Origin: Diphasiastrum complanatum
Lineage: Eukaryota; Streptophyta; Lycopodiopsida; Lycopodiales; Lycopodiaceae
Length of the DNA stretch: 64,000 nucleotides
Reading direction: 5' to 3'
Assembly (NCBI GenBank): GCA_029204225.1
Contig: MU831869.1
Coordinates: 1 to 64,000 of the forward strand
Below, piece after piece: positions 40,455 to 51,861 of the stretch. The first letter of the stretch is position 1. Each line of letters opens with the position of its first letter. The notes beneath the pieces are model-generated. The model was not told the DNA's origin. It was given only the letters and a program-made list of their open reading frames with translations, and did no database searches. The position numbers and the translations under genes were made by a program.

Positions 40455-40460
40455 GGGGGG
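40405..40460. repeat. (GA)n followed by a 17-base G run
   Basis: GA dinucleotides from 40405 to 40443, then G at 40444-40460. Nearby 40266-40320 has more GA and an AGC-repeat patch. Confidence 0.95.
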
Positions 40461-40584
40461 AAGAGACATGAGAACGGGAGAGAACGGTGAGAGAGCATTG
40501 AGAGATAAATTTTTTGTAATGTTTTGTAGGGTTAGGGTTTTCTTAGGGTTGGAGAGAGTAAAATAGCCATATTGTGAGTTGTTG

Positions 40585-40586
<2 letters not shown>

Positions 40587-40632
<46 letters not shown>
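40587..40632. repeat. (TA)n microsatellite
   Basis: About 17 TA units, then a TACATATACATATATG tail. Confidence 0.95.
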
Positions 40633-40635
<3 letters not shown>

Positions 40636-40980
40636 GTATGCATGTATGTATATGTGTGAGTGTATCGTCCTTCTTCCGAAATGCTCAAAAAAGGTAAATA
40701 ATCTAATTTTGAAAGCTTAAAAAAACACTCATTTTCTCTTTATAAAGGTGCCACATAAATTGCTATAGTTAGACTTTTGGGCCATTTTGGTTTCGTGGGG
40801 GTCAAGGACATAGGTATAATTTCTCATAATTTGCTTTGGTGACATTCCTTGCCAGATACCCTAAAGGAGATAGAATCATCTTTTCTATATAGAGAGAGAT
40901 GTTTTATTATAGAAAGAGAAAGATATGTCCTTTAAAGAGAGTGATTCCCATTCTCAATGGAGAGAGGCACTTTCTATTGT

Positions 40981-41104
<124 letters not shown>

Positions 41105-41482
41105 ATTTTTTCAGAGCAAGGCAAATGTTTCGTGGACTGTAGAATAAAATGAGAGCCCTTTATAACAATCCAAAGTTAAAATAAGTTCAAAACTCCAATC
41201 ATAGACAACTATGTGTAGTAATGACCATTGACCAGGCCATTGTTGTCTCCCTATGATTGCTCGGTTCTGGGTAATGGCTCTCCCAACATACATACCTACT
41301 ACATCATCTTTGTGGGAAATCATTACGAAGTAGGTAATTATGGTTGTTTAGAGGTCCATTCTAAGGATATAATGGCAAGTCCTCTTGTCGAGATGGGAGG
41401 ACGAGATGGTATATCCTCATAATGGCATGACACATACAACCATTGTCATGCATAATCTAAAAAATACATTATGGACATTATT

Positions 41483-41690
41483 TTCAAGATTTCGTCAATG
41501 ATTTTATCCATGTAAACGAATAGGTACATTCAAGATTCTATCCATGAGAGCTATGTAAAGTTCAAGATCTCATCCCTAAGGGCTACATATTATCAAGATT
41601 TCTATTGACGAGAGCTACTTATTTTTGACATTCCAGCACTGGTGGCTATGTATTTTCAAGATTCCATCTATGAGGACTCCGTATTGTGGC
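41483..41690. repeat. Degenerate tandem repeat, about 31-bp unit, six copies
   Basis: Units begin with TTCAAGATT or a close variant at 41483, 41529, 41561, 41592, 41625 (diverged) and 41655, each followed by a CCATGAGAGCTATGTA-like stretch. Not coding. Confidence 0.7.
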
Positions 41691-41967
41691 GACTGAAATT
41701 TACAACCAATCAAATTTGTGGAAAAAAAGGAGATCCCATAATTATGTCCTAGGTAATGGTGAGCCCCCAATTTGGACTCTAGATCTATGTAAGACTTGAG
41801 TTGACAAAACACATTATAGTACCCTTGGTCTTGAAGTTGTAGGTCCAACAAAATGTTCAACATTAAAAACTAAGAGGCTTATAATATATCTAATATTTTA
41901 CAAATTGATAGAATCACGGCACCTTAACATGCAGATCCATGCAACTACGTAATCACGAAAGATATGG

Positions 41968-42055
41968 CATGCATTTACATGAAAAAGCAAAGAAATATTA
42001 CTCAATGCTCAGCTACGGGCATGTGTTTACATGAAAAAGCAAAGAAATATTATGG
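41968..42055. repeat. Direct repeat, 55-60 bp apart
   Basis: TTTACATGAAAAAGCAAAGA followed by AATATTA occurs twice (about 41974 and 42027), with similar flanks. Confidence 0.85.
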
Positions 42056-42744
42056 CATGCTTAGCATATATGTGGCTCCCAGCCTTTCAGATGCAACAAC
42101 CAGCTCGACTTCTACTACCCTGCATGCCTCCACATTCTATGTGCTTCAATGCAATGAAGTGGGTTCTCACCTTTGAAGGATATCATCCTTTGAAGGATCT
42201 CATTTATACACAAGAGCAGATAATTTATGCTATTGAGAAGACCGTCACTGGTTTGGTTTGAGTGGAGTTGTGGCTGTGTTGATAGCTTTTGTTGTCAGAT
42301 TTTTTGCTGGAGTGTCAGTGGTCAGCTTCTCCAACTGTCGGAATAGCTGCTTTCTGGCAATTGAAACTCAATTTGCAGGGGGAGTATTTAATTCATTTCC
42401 CTCTTCAGTCCAGGTAAGCTTATGCTTGCAATTTTTGTCTTCCTTCTCTTGTCTTTGTGCTATGAATCATGATGGTATGACCGCAGCTTATTCTTGGAGT
42501 TCACAGGCACGTGGTGCAATTCCTTCTAGAGGAGGTCGTGATCTATCCAAAGCCAGTAAGTTGTCAAGAATTTTCTATCTGGTTTCAAGTTCCAGCATGT
42601 CATTCCCTTTCAGTATGCGACAGCACTGTTCCACTAGCATAACAGTCAAACCTGATAAGTCCAAAGGCATGCATGATTCATAAGGCTAGTAAGCATTTGC
42701 TGCCTTTAAATATTTCTACAAAGACATGTGAATGTATCATTCAT
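42056..42744 (+). other. Possible decayed gene, not recognised
   Basis: Plus-strand frames at 42031-42261 and 42258-42683 are open but low in recognisable character. A possible donor (CAG|GTAAGC) lies at about 42414, and there are exon-like stretches before and after it. No family could be named and no consistent frame links the parts, so I do not call a gene. Confidence 0.25.
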
Positions 42745-43180
42745 CTCTACATGTAGAGCAAAAAAGTGCAAATGTATACATGCGCTCTTTTTGCTCAGCC
42801 CAATAGCAATGCAAAAAGGCTAAAGCAAAAGAAAATCACGTAACTAATGTGATTCCTTCCTAAACTTTATAAATATGCATGTGTTGAGCCCTGTCTCACG
42901 TTCTATTGTGAACGCAGTAGAGCAATAGAATGTGATTCCTTCATAAACTTTATAAATATGCATCTGTTGAGCCCTGTCTCACGTTCAACTCTACATGTAG
43001 AGCAGAAAAGTGCAGTTGTATACATGCGCTCTTTTTGCTCAGCCCAATAGCAATGTAAAAAGGCTAAAGCAAAGCTTTAAAAGGCAAAAAAATTAACGTT
43101 ACGAATGTGATTCCTTCATAAACTTTATAAATATGCATGTGTTGAGCCCTGTCTCACGTTGTATTGTGAACGCAGTAGAG
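42745..43180. repeat. A-B-B-A-B repeat block with TATA-bearing B units
   Basis: Unit A starts with the palindrome CTCTACATGTAGAG (42745-42758 and 42989-43002) and runs through GCTCTTTTTGCTCAGCCCAA. Unit B is 55 bp (42849-42903, 42931-42985, 43106-43160), containing CTTTATAAATATGCAT, then TTGAGCCCTGTCTCACGTT. Two of the three B units are followed by ATTGTGAACGCAGTAGAG. Confidence 0.9.
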
Positions 43181-43507
43181 TAGCTTTACTGAAGGCACGC
43201 CTTGAAAGTTAATGCGCTTTCTTTGCATAGTAGATGAAAGGTATTTGCAAAAGAGACCGGAGAAGGATCCAGCCTCTAATCTCAAAAGACAAGGTTCGGT
43301 AGTAGAAAGATTTGTAACAAAGCTCTAAAAAAGGCAGATCATTGGTTGTTTCAAGTGGGCTTGTAATTCGCAGGTCTGATATCTATTCTTTGTTCACTAA
43401 TGCTCCTTCTTTTGTTCATTGTTTGTTTGATGTAGTAGGATAGGGTCCGGTTTTTGAAGTTGAAGTGAAATCGACGTAGTTTTGCTTCAGGAAGTTGCTT
43501 TAGGAAG

Positions 43508-44234
43508 ATGGAGGTCGCTTCATAATAGAGTTGTAGTAGATCTTCTAAAATGTGTTTCTAACTACATTCTAGCTACGTTTGTTTATTCTCGTAGCACTGT
43601 CTTGCAGCTTGTGTCGGGCTTGAGATAGCAAGTATCTTTGGTCTTTTGATAGCTTTGTCTTCTAGGTGGTCCCACCTTCTGAAAAATCATTGTTGTGGAA
43701 AATGATGCATGTTGGATGCAAATATTGTTGCCTTGAAAATTGACCCTTTGATAGCTTGCTTGGCCCATGAATCATGGTGGCATAAAGCGTTGATGGATTG
43801 TGGTTTGCTGGTGTTTGATTCCACGAATAAACATCATGGAAGCATTGATGGTCTTCATCGTTAAGAGATTCTTATTTCAGATCAATAGCGATTCAAGAGT
43901 TGATGATTCACTTCTCCATTTCTGTTGTACAATGATCCTTCTATGAGGAGCATGCAAGGACAAACTGTTACAAAGCAGATGTGAGACACAGCTTGCCTAA
44001 TGCAATTGCATGCAGGACTTGTTGTGTAAAGGCTTGCATGACGTAAACGAAGGTCACTTCAATGTTCATAAAAGAGCTGTCGTAGACCTTCTGAAATGCG
44101 CTTTGTTTATGCCTTATCACAGTCTTGCAGCCTGTGGTTTGAGGTAGCAAGTGTCTTTGCTTGTGATAGCTTTGTCTTCTAGATGACAATTGTGGTCCAC
44201 CTTCTGAAAAATCATTGTTGTGGTAACGATGCAT
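43508..44234. repeat. Diverged direct duplication, about 190-bp unit
   Basis: 43508-43710 and 44049-44234 share long stretches such as GATAGCTTTGTCTTCTAG and CCACCTTCTGAAAAATCATT. The copies differ by many substitutions and small gaps, so the duplication is old. No open frame is conserved between them. Confidence 0.8.
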
Positions 44235-45049
44235 TCTCCCCTACTGCACTTAACTCTTTTTGGCTAGTTTCAAATAGCTAAAGCCTTATCTTCTCCCCTG
44301 CTGCACTTAGTTTTGTGCCGCTCTGATGAAGGTGTAGTTTCTTAAGGATATATCAGTATATGGTGCGTACTGAAGCTAAAACTGCTTTCTCTTGGCTACC
44401 TATACTTCCAATGGGAAAGGACATCAAACATCTGATTGTAGGAAACATACAATTGATCTACTAAAAGAAAGGAGAAGATACTGATGAAGAAGAATCTGAA
44501 AACAAATAATCTGCATAAGGTGCTAAGAGCGGTGATCCGTATAACTTATGTATCAATATAAGCTTGAAAACAAGAACGCTATGTCAACAAACACTACTAT
44601 TCTATCAAGTTTTGGGTGATTGGAACATGTGTTCAGTGACAATTTGAAATAAATCAATAACTTGGACATGAGCTACATGAAGTCTTATCACACACATACC
44701 ATACCAAAGGAATTTCAATGTTATAAAGATCACTACAATGGACTTACAGGTCGATAGAAGTCAAAATATGCTCCATGTCTTCACTCTATCATCTCATTAT
44801 TTTATTAGCATTTTCTATTGTTTATCCGTTTCTGGCTTCTGCATCTCGCACGCAATTGTGTATCCCTATCTGGGTAAATGCCAATCTGTGTATTTTTCCT
44901 TGCTTCTGTTCTGAACACACGTACAGTTGCTCATTGCACGTCTTCATGAATTGACTGAAACCTCATTGAACTCTTTCCAATTTTGGTATCTGGTTATATC
45001 GCAGTACACAGTTGTTAAAGGAAATCTAAATTTGGATGCAGGTTTTTCA
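44235..45049 (+). other. Upstream region of the subtilase gene
   Basis: No other gene seen. It contains AT-rich stretches and should hold the promoter and 5' untranslated sequence of the protease gene. I could not single out one convincing TATA box. An upstream in-frame open stretch from 44927 is continuous with the start codon, but lacks the features of a signal peptide. Confidence 0.4.
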
Positions 45050-48000
45050 ATGGCTTGTATCAAGGAATGGGCAACCTTGATCGTAGTAGCGCTACTCTGT
45101 AGCTGCTCCTTATGTCTGGCAGGCACCCCCGAACGCAAGGTATATTTGGCCTGAGCCAAATCAAGAGATAGAAGAAGAAAGATATTCGGTCTGGATAAGT
45201 TGATCTCAAGTAATAGTTTGTATCCAATGTAAAGCCCATGTAACATGGTGATCGAGCTTGTTACATAGTGTAGAACACTCTATAGCTTTCAGCTGTTAAC
45301 AAGGAAGATATTCCCATCATTAGTGATCCGCTTCACGACTAGATAGGACAGCGTTTTGTTCACCATTGATCATGTTTTTCTTTATCGTTTATCGTTGAGA
45401 GATTGTGATCTGAGGCAAGCGTCAAAAATATTAAAAACTAAATGCTTGCGAAGCACTTCTTATGTAACATTTGCATTTTTAATTCCACTCAGCTTGCCTT
45501 TAGTCACACCTCTGCTGAAAAGTGTTATTAATTCTCCAGTGAGGAAACAGAGATTTTGACTAGAAAAGGGTCGAAGCCACAAAGACCCGCTTCTTTAGCT
45601 GATAGAAAATTGACTATCTTATGAAGTAAGTTAAGATAGCAAGCTCAAAAGTCCAACTAAAAATCTCCACCGCTGGCTGCAGGTTTACATTGTTTACATG
45701 GGAAACCCAGATTCCAGTCCAGAGCGGATGACTCTTACGCACAAAAAGATGCTAACAAAAGCTCTCAAGAGGTATCTAGAAGTTATGAATTTGTCTTAAT
45801 GGATCTTGAAAGTCATGAGTCATTACTCACAGTGACTTTCTGTACTTGCAGCACAACGGCAGCTTCAAGAGCCATGGTGTATAGCTACACAGCTAGTTTA
45901 AAGGGTTTTGCTGCGATACTGTCTGTCGAGGAAGCAGCTTCTATCTCCAGTACTGAACAATTTTTACATTCACGATTTTTCTATACCTTTCTTGATCCTG
46001 GGCAATAAAAAATGTAGTCTTTTTCCGAGTTCTAAAGAGCTTTCTGATTTTCAGGAATGTCGGGGGTGATCTCCGTGTTTCCCAGCTTACTGAAAAAGCT
46101 GCATACAACAAGGTCTTGGGATTTTCTGGGGATAAATGTAAATGATTCACGCTCAGTTCCCACTTCTGGAAGCGATGTCATTATAGGAGTGCTTGATACT
46201 GGTATTTACAAGCAGCAAAATTCATTATCGTACCTTGATAGGCTGTTTAATATATCTTGCGCATCAGCTAATTGTAGACAACATAGACTAACGATTATAT
46301 TTCATTAGCAAAAGAGTGTGGCCAAAAGTTAGATTTGAGTCACCCGAATCTCGGAGCTTTTATATGAGTATAGGAGCGTGAATCCCATAGCTTCAGTTGA
46401 CTAACGGTTCTCTTTTGTGAGTATAGGAGTGTGGCCTGAATCTCAGAGCTTCAGCGATAAGAATGTGCCGGATCCGATTCCGTCAAAGTGGAAGGGAGAA
46501 TGTGTATCTGGTGATGAGTTCAATTCCTCCAACTGTAACAGGTGACATTTTATAATCTCCCGTCTCTTTTGTCGAAAAGTTGGTTCATGCAAAGGTTGCA
46601 AATTAGGCTGAAAATTGTGCTCCATTGTTTGCGGCATTGATGTGTATGTTGAGTGGACAGAAAGCTGATTGGCGCCAGAATGTACCTGAAGGCCTTTGAG
46701 TCGCAGTTTGGTCCAATTCAGGGCACTGGAGAATTTAGATCTCCAAGAGACGCTGAAGGGCATGGCTCACACACAGCTTCAACTGCTGGAGGAGACCTGG
46801 TGGAAGATGCAAGCTTGTTTGGACTGGCGGAAGGAACAGCGAGGGGTGCAACCCCAACAGCCAGAATCGCAGTTTACAAAGTATGCTGGTTTGGATCTTG
46901 CACAGACGCAGACATACTGGCAGCGTTCGACGAGGCTGTAACAGATGGCGTCGACCTCATATCTTTCTCCATCGGCGGTGTTCCTGTGGACTATTTTCAG
47001 GACTCTATCTCTATCGGTTCCTTCCACGCGATTCAAAATGGAGTATTTGTTTCTTGCTCCGCAGGCAATGACGGGCCATTTCAGTACACTGCCACTAATT
47101 TGGCACCCTGGTTAACAACTGTAGCCGCAAGCTCCATGGACAGAAAATTCATCTCTACAATTATGCTTGGAAACAATCTCACAGTGAAGGTGAAGGATCC
47201 GGAGTCACTAGTTTAATTTTTTTCAAGATACATATTCATGTAGACTTGGAGCTTGCAACTACATACCTGACCTTTATGTATGATGCCAAATCAAATTGTT
47301 GCACGATCATCAGGTGGACAAAAAATTAATAACATATATGGTGGTTTTTTGTCTAGGGAACTGCACTGAACACTCTACCTTTGAGCAATCCGTGGTATCC
47401 GTTGGTTGCTGGAAATGATGTTAGCGACCAATCATCACCTCTTCAAGAATATGCCAAGTACAGAAACTTCATAATACTTCACCGTAGATTATTTTGTTCT
47501 TCTATTGTAATCAAGCATTGGCTATTTCACCAATTTTATACTGCATCCCATGCTTGCAGATATTGCTTAAATGGTACTCTTGACGTAGACAAAGTTCGAG
47601 GGAAAATTGTTTTATGCTACGGTGGTTTTCGAGGATCGATTCTTTATGTTTTAGAAGCTGGTGGCGCAGGTGTCATAGTTGTATCTGAGTTTGCATATTT
47701 TGTCGGTTATGTCTATTCTCTTCCTGCCAGTGCCGTTGAGAGCTCGGATGCCGAACAGATACTCGCTTATATCAACTCGACGAGGTCACTATCTTCATGT
47801 CTTTGCCATTGTCAAGGTTTAATCCTTGTAGGCTTATTGCGAAGAACGATTTTGTTTTTTTGTTTTGATGATCCTCACTCAGGAAGTTTTCTTTCTTATG
47901 AGCTTTAACAGTTCTCCCATCGCAAATATTATGCCAAGTATCACAGTTGTGAATGATGGCTTTGCTTCCACAACTGCAATGTTTTCATCTAGAGGTCCAA

Positions 48001-48962
48001 ACTACATCACTCCGGATATTCTCAAGGTTGGCATCATCTCACTGCAAGCTCTATCCCGGTACACTACTTGCTTTTACTTCGATAGAAATAAATTCCTCTT
48101 CTTACATATGTGTTTCACAGCCTGATATCACAGCTCCTGGAGTGGATATTCTAGCAGCTTGGTCTCCCGCAATGTCCATCTCAGAAAATAGTTGGGACAA
48201 CCGAACTTCTTCTTATAACATCATCTCAGGAACGTCCATGTCCTGCCCGCATGTGACAGGCGCTGCTGCTTTTGTGAAATATTTTCATCCTGACTGGAGT
48301 CCAGCTGCCATCAAGTCAGCACTCATGACAACAGGTACTTTCATGAAGCTCCTCAATTCTATGGCTATTATTACACTAATCCCTAGATATCAATTTCTTC
48401 TTCTTGTTGTGCAGCAACTCCTCTTCAAGGAGAAAACAACACCAACACAGATGGTCCACTAAACTATGGATCTGGAGAAATATCTCCTCTCAAAGCAACT
48501 GATCCAGGCCTTGTATATGACATAGATGCCACAGATTACACCCTTTTTCTCTGCAGCATCAGCTACACATCAGAGCAGATCCAGCTTGTTTCCGGTGTCA
48601 ATAACTTTTCTTGCCCACAGGAAAACCCTCCGTCTGTGCATGATCTCAACTACCCCTCCATCGCCATAGCCAATGTCAATGGATCTCTGAATACAACCAT
48701 CTCCCGAACGTTCACCAACGTGGGATCATCACCATCAACTTACACAGTGCAGATCCAAGCTCCTGACAATGTGAATGTGGCAGTATTTCCATCCTCTCTC
48801 CAATTTGACAATGTTAACGATCGCAAGTCTTTCAGTGCTAATTTTCAGGCTAGTAGTTTGGCATCAGGGGAGTATGTCTCTGGATCACTGACTTGGACTG
48901 ATGGAGTACACGTTGTTCGAACACCCATCATCATCTGGGCATATTCTTCCACATCAGATTAA
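45050..48962 (+). CDS. Plant subtilisin-like serine protease (family S8), complete, 11 exons
   Basis: Exons: 45050-45139, 45683-45771, 45852-45949, 46055-46201, 46427-46541, 46661-47189, 47357-47457, 47560-47784, 47912-48026, 48121-48334, 48415-48962. Together they are 2271 nt, giving 756 aa, the usual family length. All borders are GT/AG and in phase. The start gives a signal peptide ([18 protein letters not shown]), so the enzyme should be secreted to the cell wall or apoplast. Next are the I9 propeptide (VYIVYMGN to VISVFPS), catalytic Asp140 (GVLDTG), His214 (GHGSHTAST), oxyanion Asn316 (SAGNDGP), a protease-associated domain insert, catalytic Ser542 (GTSMSCPH) and a C-terminal fibronectin-III-like domain. 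The GHGSH variant of GHGTH keeps the His. It is intact, without stops, and stands alone between repeats. Substrate is not predictable. Confidence 0.95.
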
Positions 48963-51102
48963 TCTACTACCCTCATCCTTCATATTCTTTTTCTCCACTT
49001 CCAGTCACCCAATCTTCCTCTTTTCTGTTGCTCCTCTCATAATACTTTCATTCCTTAGCAAATATAGAGTTATTGTTTGATTGTTGTGGTAAATTGTTGC
49101 CACAGCCTGGTCTTGCCATGTTAATCATGTTTTTCCTTTTTTGGGTACCTTAGAGAAAGTTTTTGTGACAAAATATGCTCATTATGAGAATTGTTTGCCC
49201 TTACAATGGGTCTTAGATGTTTGAGAAATGTTCAGAAAACACTTTTCTCATGTTCAAGTGTTGTTTGATTGTCTCTTTCAAATCATACCTCATACTTAAA
49301 GTCTTGGATTTGACAAGTTGTAATGGCCTGACATTTAGAGGACAAGAGGCCATGTAGTCATGGCTATGGTTATGAAAATCTTGTAATAGAAGTAGGCTTG
49401 TTGTGAGAACTAGTTGTTCTAAACAAAAATTGATAATTTGATGCATATCACAACTTACTTTAAGTTCTATTGCTAATTATGATTTTTCTTGATTATGTTG
49501 TACATTTGATACATTTAAAAGATGGACATCTCTATATATAAGTTCTAGAAGTCATGGTGTACTTCTATGTGTGACATTTTTTTTATACTATTAATCCCAA
49601 CATTGGAAGTATGTGGTACATGAAAAAATCCTGAGTTTTTTGTTGGATGATCCCTAAATTAATGGCCATTTAATTTGTCATGGTTCTTCCTATTATGTTA
49701 TAAATTTGCTACATCTAACAGAGAAACATTATATATAAGCAGAAAATGACTTAAAGCTGTGACCATTTGTATTCATATTGGCAAGCTTAAGGCATGACGT
49801 CATGAATTTTAGTCGATTATCTTGAATTGCAATAGCCTCTTGTTACCTCATGCTTATGGTTGTGAGAGTTTCTATGATATAGGTATGCTTGTCATGATAA
49901 ATGGTTGAGAAATGGGAAAGCTACACGAAGTTAAGAAGACCACTACCACAAAAAAATCCCTACAAGAGGCTTGACCTAGCAACAAGATCACAACAAGTTG
50001 ATTATTGGATTCATACACAGTTACAAGAAAGTAGAACAAGAGTGCAACCAAGGCTTTGAAGCCCAACTATTAAAAAAATCTAAGAATCTACAAATTATAG
50101 GTTGAAGTTGGATTGATTTGAGTCTGCAGTTAGCTAGCTATAGCATCTCCCTACCAAGGAGGGTAGAGAGAGAAGAGACTTATGAAAAGAAATGGTTATC
50201 TCCCAAAAAGTGGATTTGTGATTATGACAATATACAAAACAATTTATGATTGTTGTGTAAATGGACCAATAAAGTTGAAAAAATGAGAGTAATACTGATA
50301 ACTTTGGATTGTGAGGAACATAAGCCATGATCAAGGGTGAGTTACAAAAGTGTAGCTTAAGAATGTTGATCCAATCAAAAAACAAAAACTATTGATGCTA
50401 AGAAATGTGGAAATAGAATCACGTCAACAATCTCTGCAAGCAACCTAAAAGTTAAAGACATCAAGAGCTTCTGGTTGGATGAGAATTCTCACATAGATAT
50501 AAAGCTGGAAGATTTGTTGCCTAGTTAAAAGGGTTTCCTAGGTGATTCTACTTGTTTTGTGCCTAAGCCCATGTTTGTATGTATACAAGTATTTTTTTGG
50601 CCCCCCTTGTTATAGACGTTACTAAAGAGATTAGATTTTAGCTCATTGAGGGAGAGTTACATTCTTCAAGAAATGTTTTTTTTTTCAAAAAGTCCTCATT
50701 GTGGTGTAGATTTGGATGCTTGTTTACTCACTCTGGATAGTAGAGACTGTTTGGTTGAAGCCAAAATAGATCTCACATAATCACTAGAAGATATGATGGC
50801 AACCGGTGATGGTAAGAGACTTGTAGATGACATTGAAGATCAAATCACACGTGGTGAAGTGTTCTTGAGAAATAGTGTTGGTTTCTATCTTGGGAGAATT
50901 TAGGATGAGAACTAATGGTTCATGAGCTCGAATATTTATTATCAATGATGACATTGTGACACTTGATATGGATTGCATTGTGGGATGATGTGGCACTCAT
51001 AAAAAATGCTACTTGTGGATGGACTTGAGCCATTGGATGAATGTGACTTAGGATCATGATTAAAGACAAGAATTTGGACATTGCAAATGCAAGAGGGGCA
51101 AA
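48963..51102. other. 3' flank of the subtilase gene and gene-free DNA
   Basis: The first few hundred bases should include the 3' untranslated region. The remainder is AT-rich with short frames only, and no transposon protein or repeat structure was recognised before the copia tail at about 51100. Confidence 0.4.
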
Positions 51103-51503
51103 GTGCTGGAACTTTGTGAATCAATTTTTGGTATAACTTCTAAATCACTAGATTCATTCACCCTATGTATCTCATCGAAGATCACATCTTTACTAATGTG
51201 GATCTTTCACATTATAGGATCAAAACACGTGTATGCATTTGTCTTTCATCAGATTAAAAAAAAAAATGCACTTAATGGACTTTGCAAGGAGGATGATCTA
51301 TCAATGATCAAGTGTGACAAGATCTCGACCCAAGCTCTTGCCAATAATCCCATATTTCATGCAAGAAACAAGCACATAGAAGTGGCACACCACTTTGTGA
51401 GAGAAAAGCCTATTGGAGGAGAAATCTATTTGGAGCATGTCAACACATCCTCTTGTATTGCCGATCTACTCACCAAAATAGATTTGTATGAGATTATGCT
51501 ATG
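51103..51503 (+). mobile_element. Copia RNase H tail
   Basis: The end of the open frame reads STQALANNPIFHARNKHIEV then AHHFVREKPIGGE and HVNTSSCIADLLTK. This is the standard last segment of copia RNase H. The upstream half of the frame is not clear. The element is cut off at the next block. Confidence 0.8.
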
Positions 51504-51860
51504 ATAGCAGCCCCTTTGAACAAGTTACTAAAGAAAGATGTTACATATGAATGGAGTCTAGACCGTCAAAAGTCTTTTGAAGGAATGAAATCTAAGTTGA
51601 AGACTGCTCCGATTTTACGACCCCTCGATTGGACCAGGAAATTCCATGTTTATGTGGACGCTTCTTCCTTTGCTATTGGCAGCATTCTAAGCAAGAAAAC
51701 TGATGAAAAGAAAGATTATCCTATATATTATGCAGGCAGGCAATTATCTGCATCAGAAAAGAATTAGTCTGCTACTGAGAGAGAGACTTTGGGAATGATA
51801 TACTCAATAAAAAAATTTCGACATTATTTATTAAGTTTTCCATTTACATTTCATGTAGAC
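51501..51860 (+). mobile_element. Ty3/gypsy RT end and RNase H fragment
   Basis: Reads MIAAPLNKLLKKDVTYEWSL, KLKTAPILRPLDWTRKFHVY, VDASSFAIGSILSKK, IYYAGRQLSASEKN, a stop, then ATERETLGMIYSIKKFRHYL and TFHVDHYA. These are typical gypsy RT-thumb to RNase H motifs. It is bounded on both sides by unrelated element pieces. Confidence 0.88.
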
Positions 51861-51861
51861 C

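Noticed and set aside
42258-42683. 141-codon plus-strand ORF as a gene
   Set aside because: Hydrophobic start and Ser-rich remainder, but no domain and no consistent exon structure; kept only as a possible relic.
44927-45049. Longer N-terminus for the subtilase from the upstream in-frame ATG
   Set aside because: The downstream ATG at 45050 gives a proper signal peptide and normal propeptide; the extension has no family counterpart I know of.
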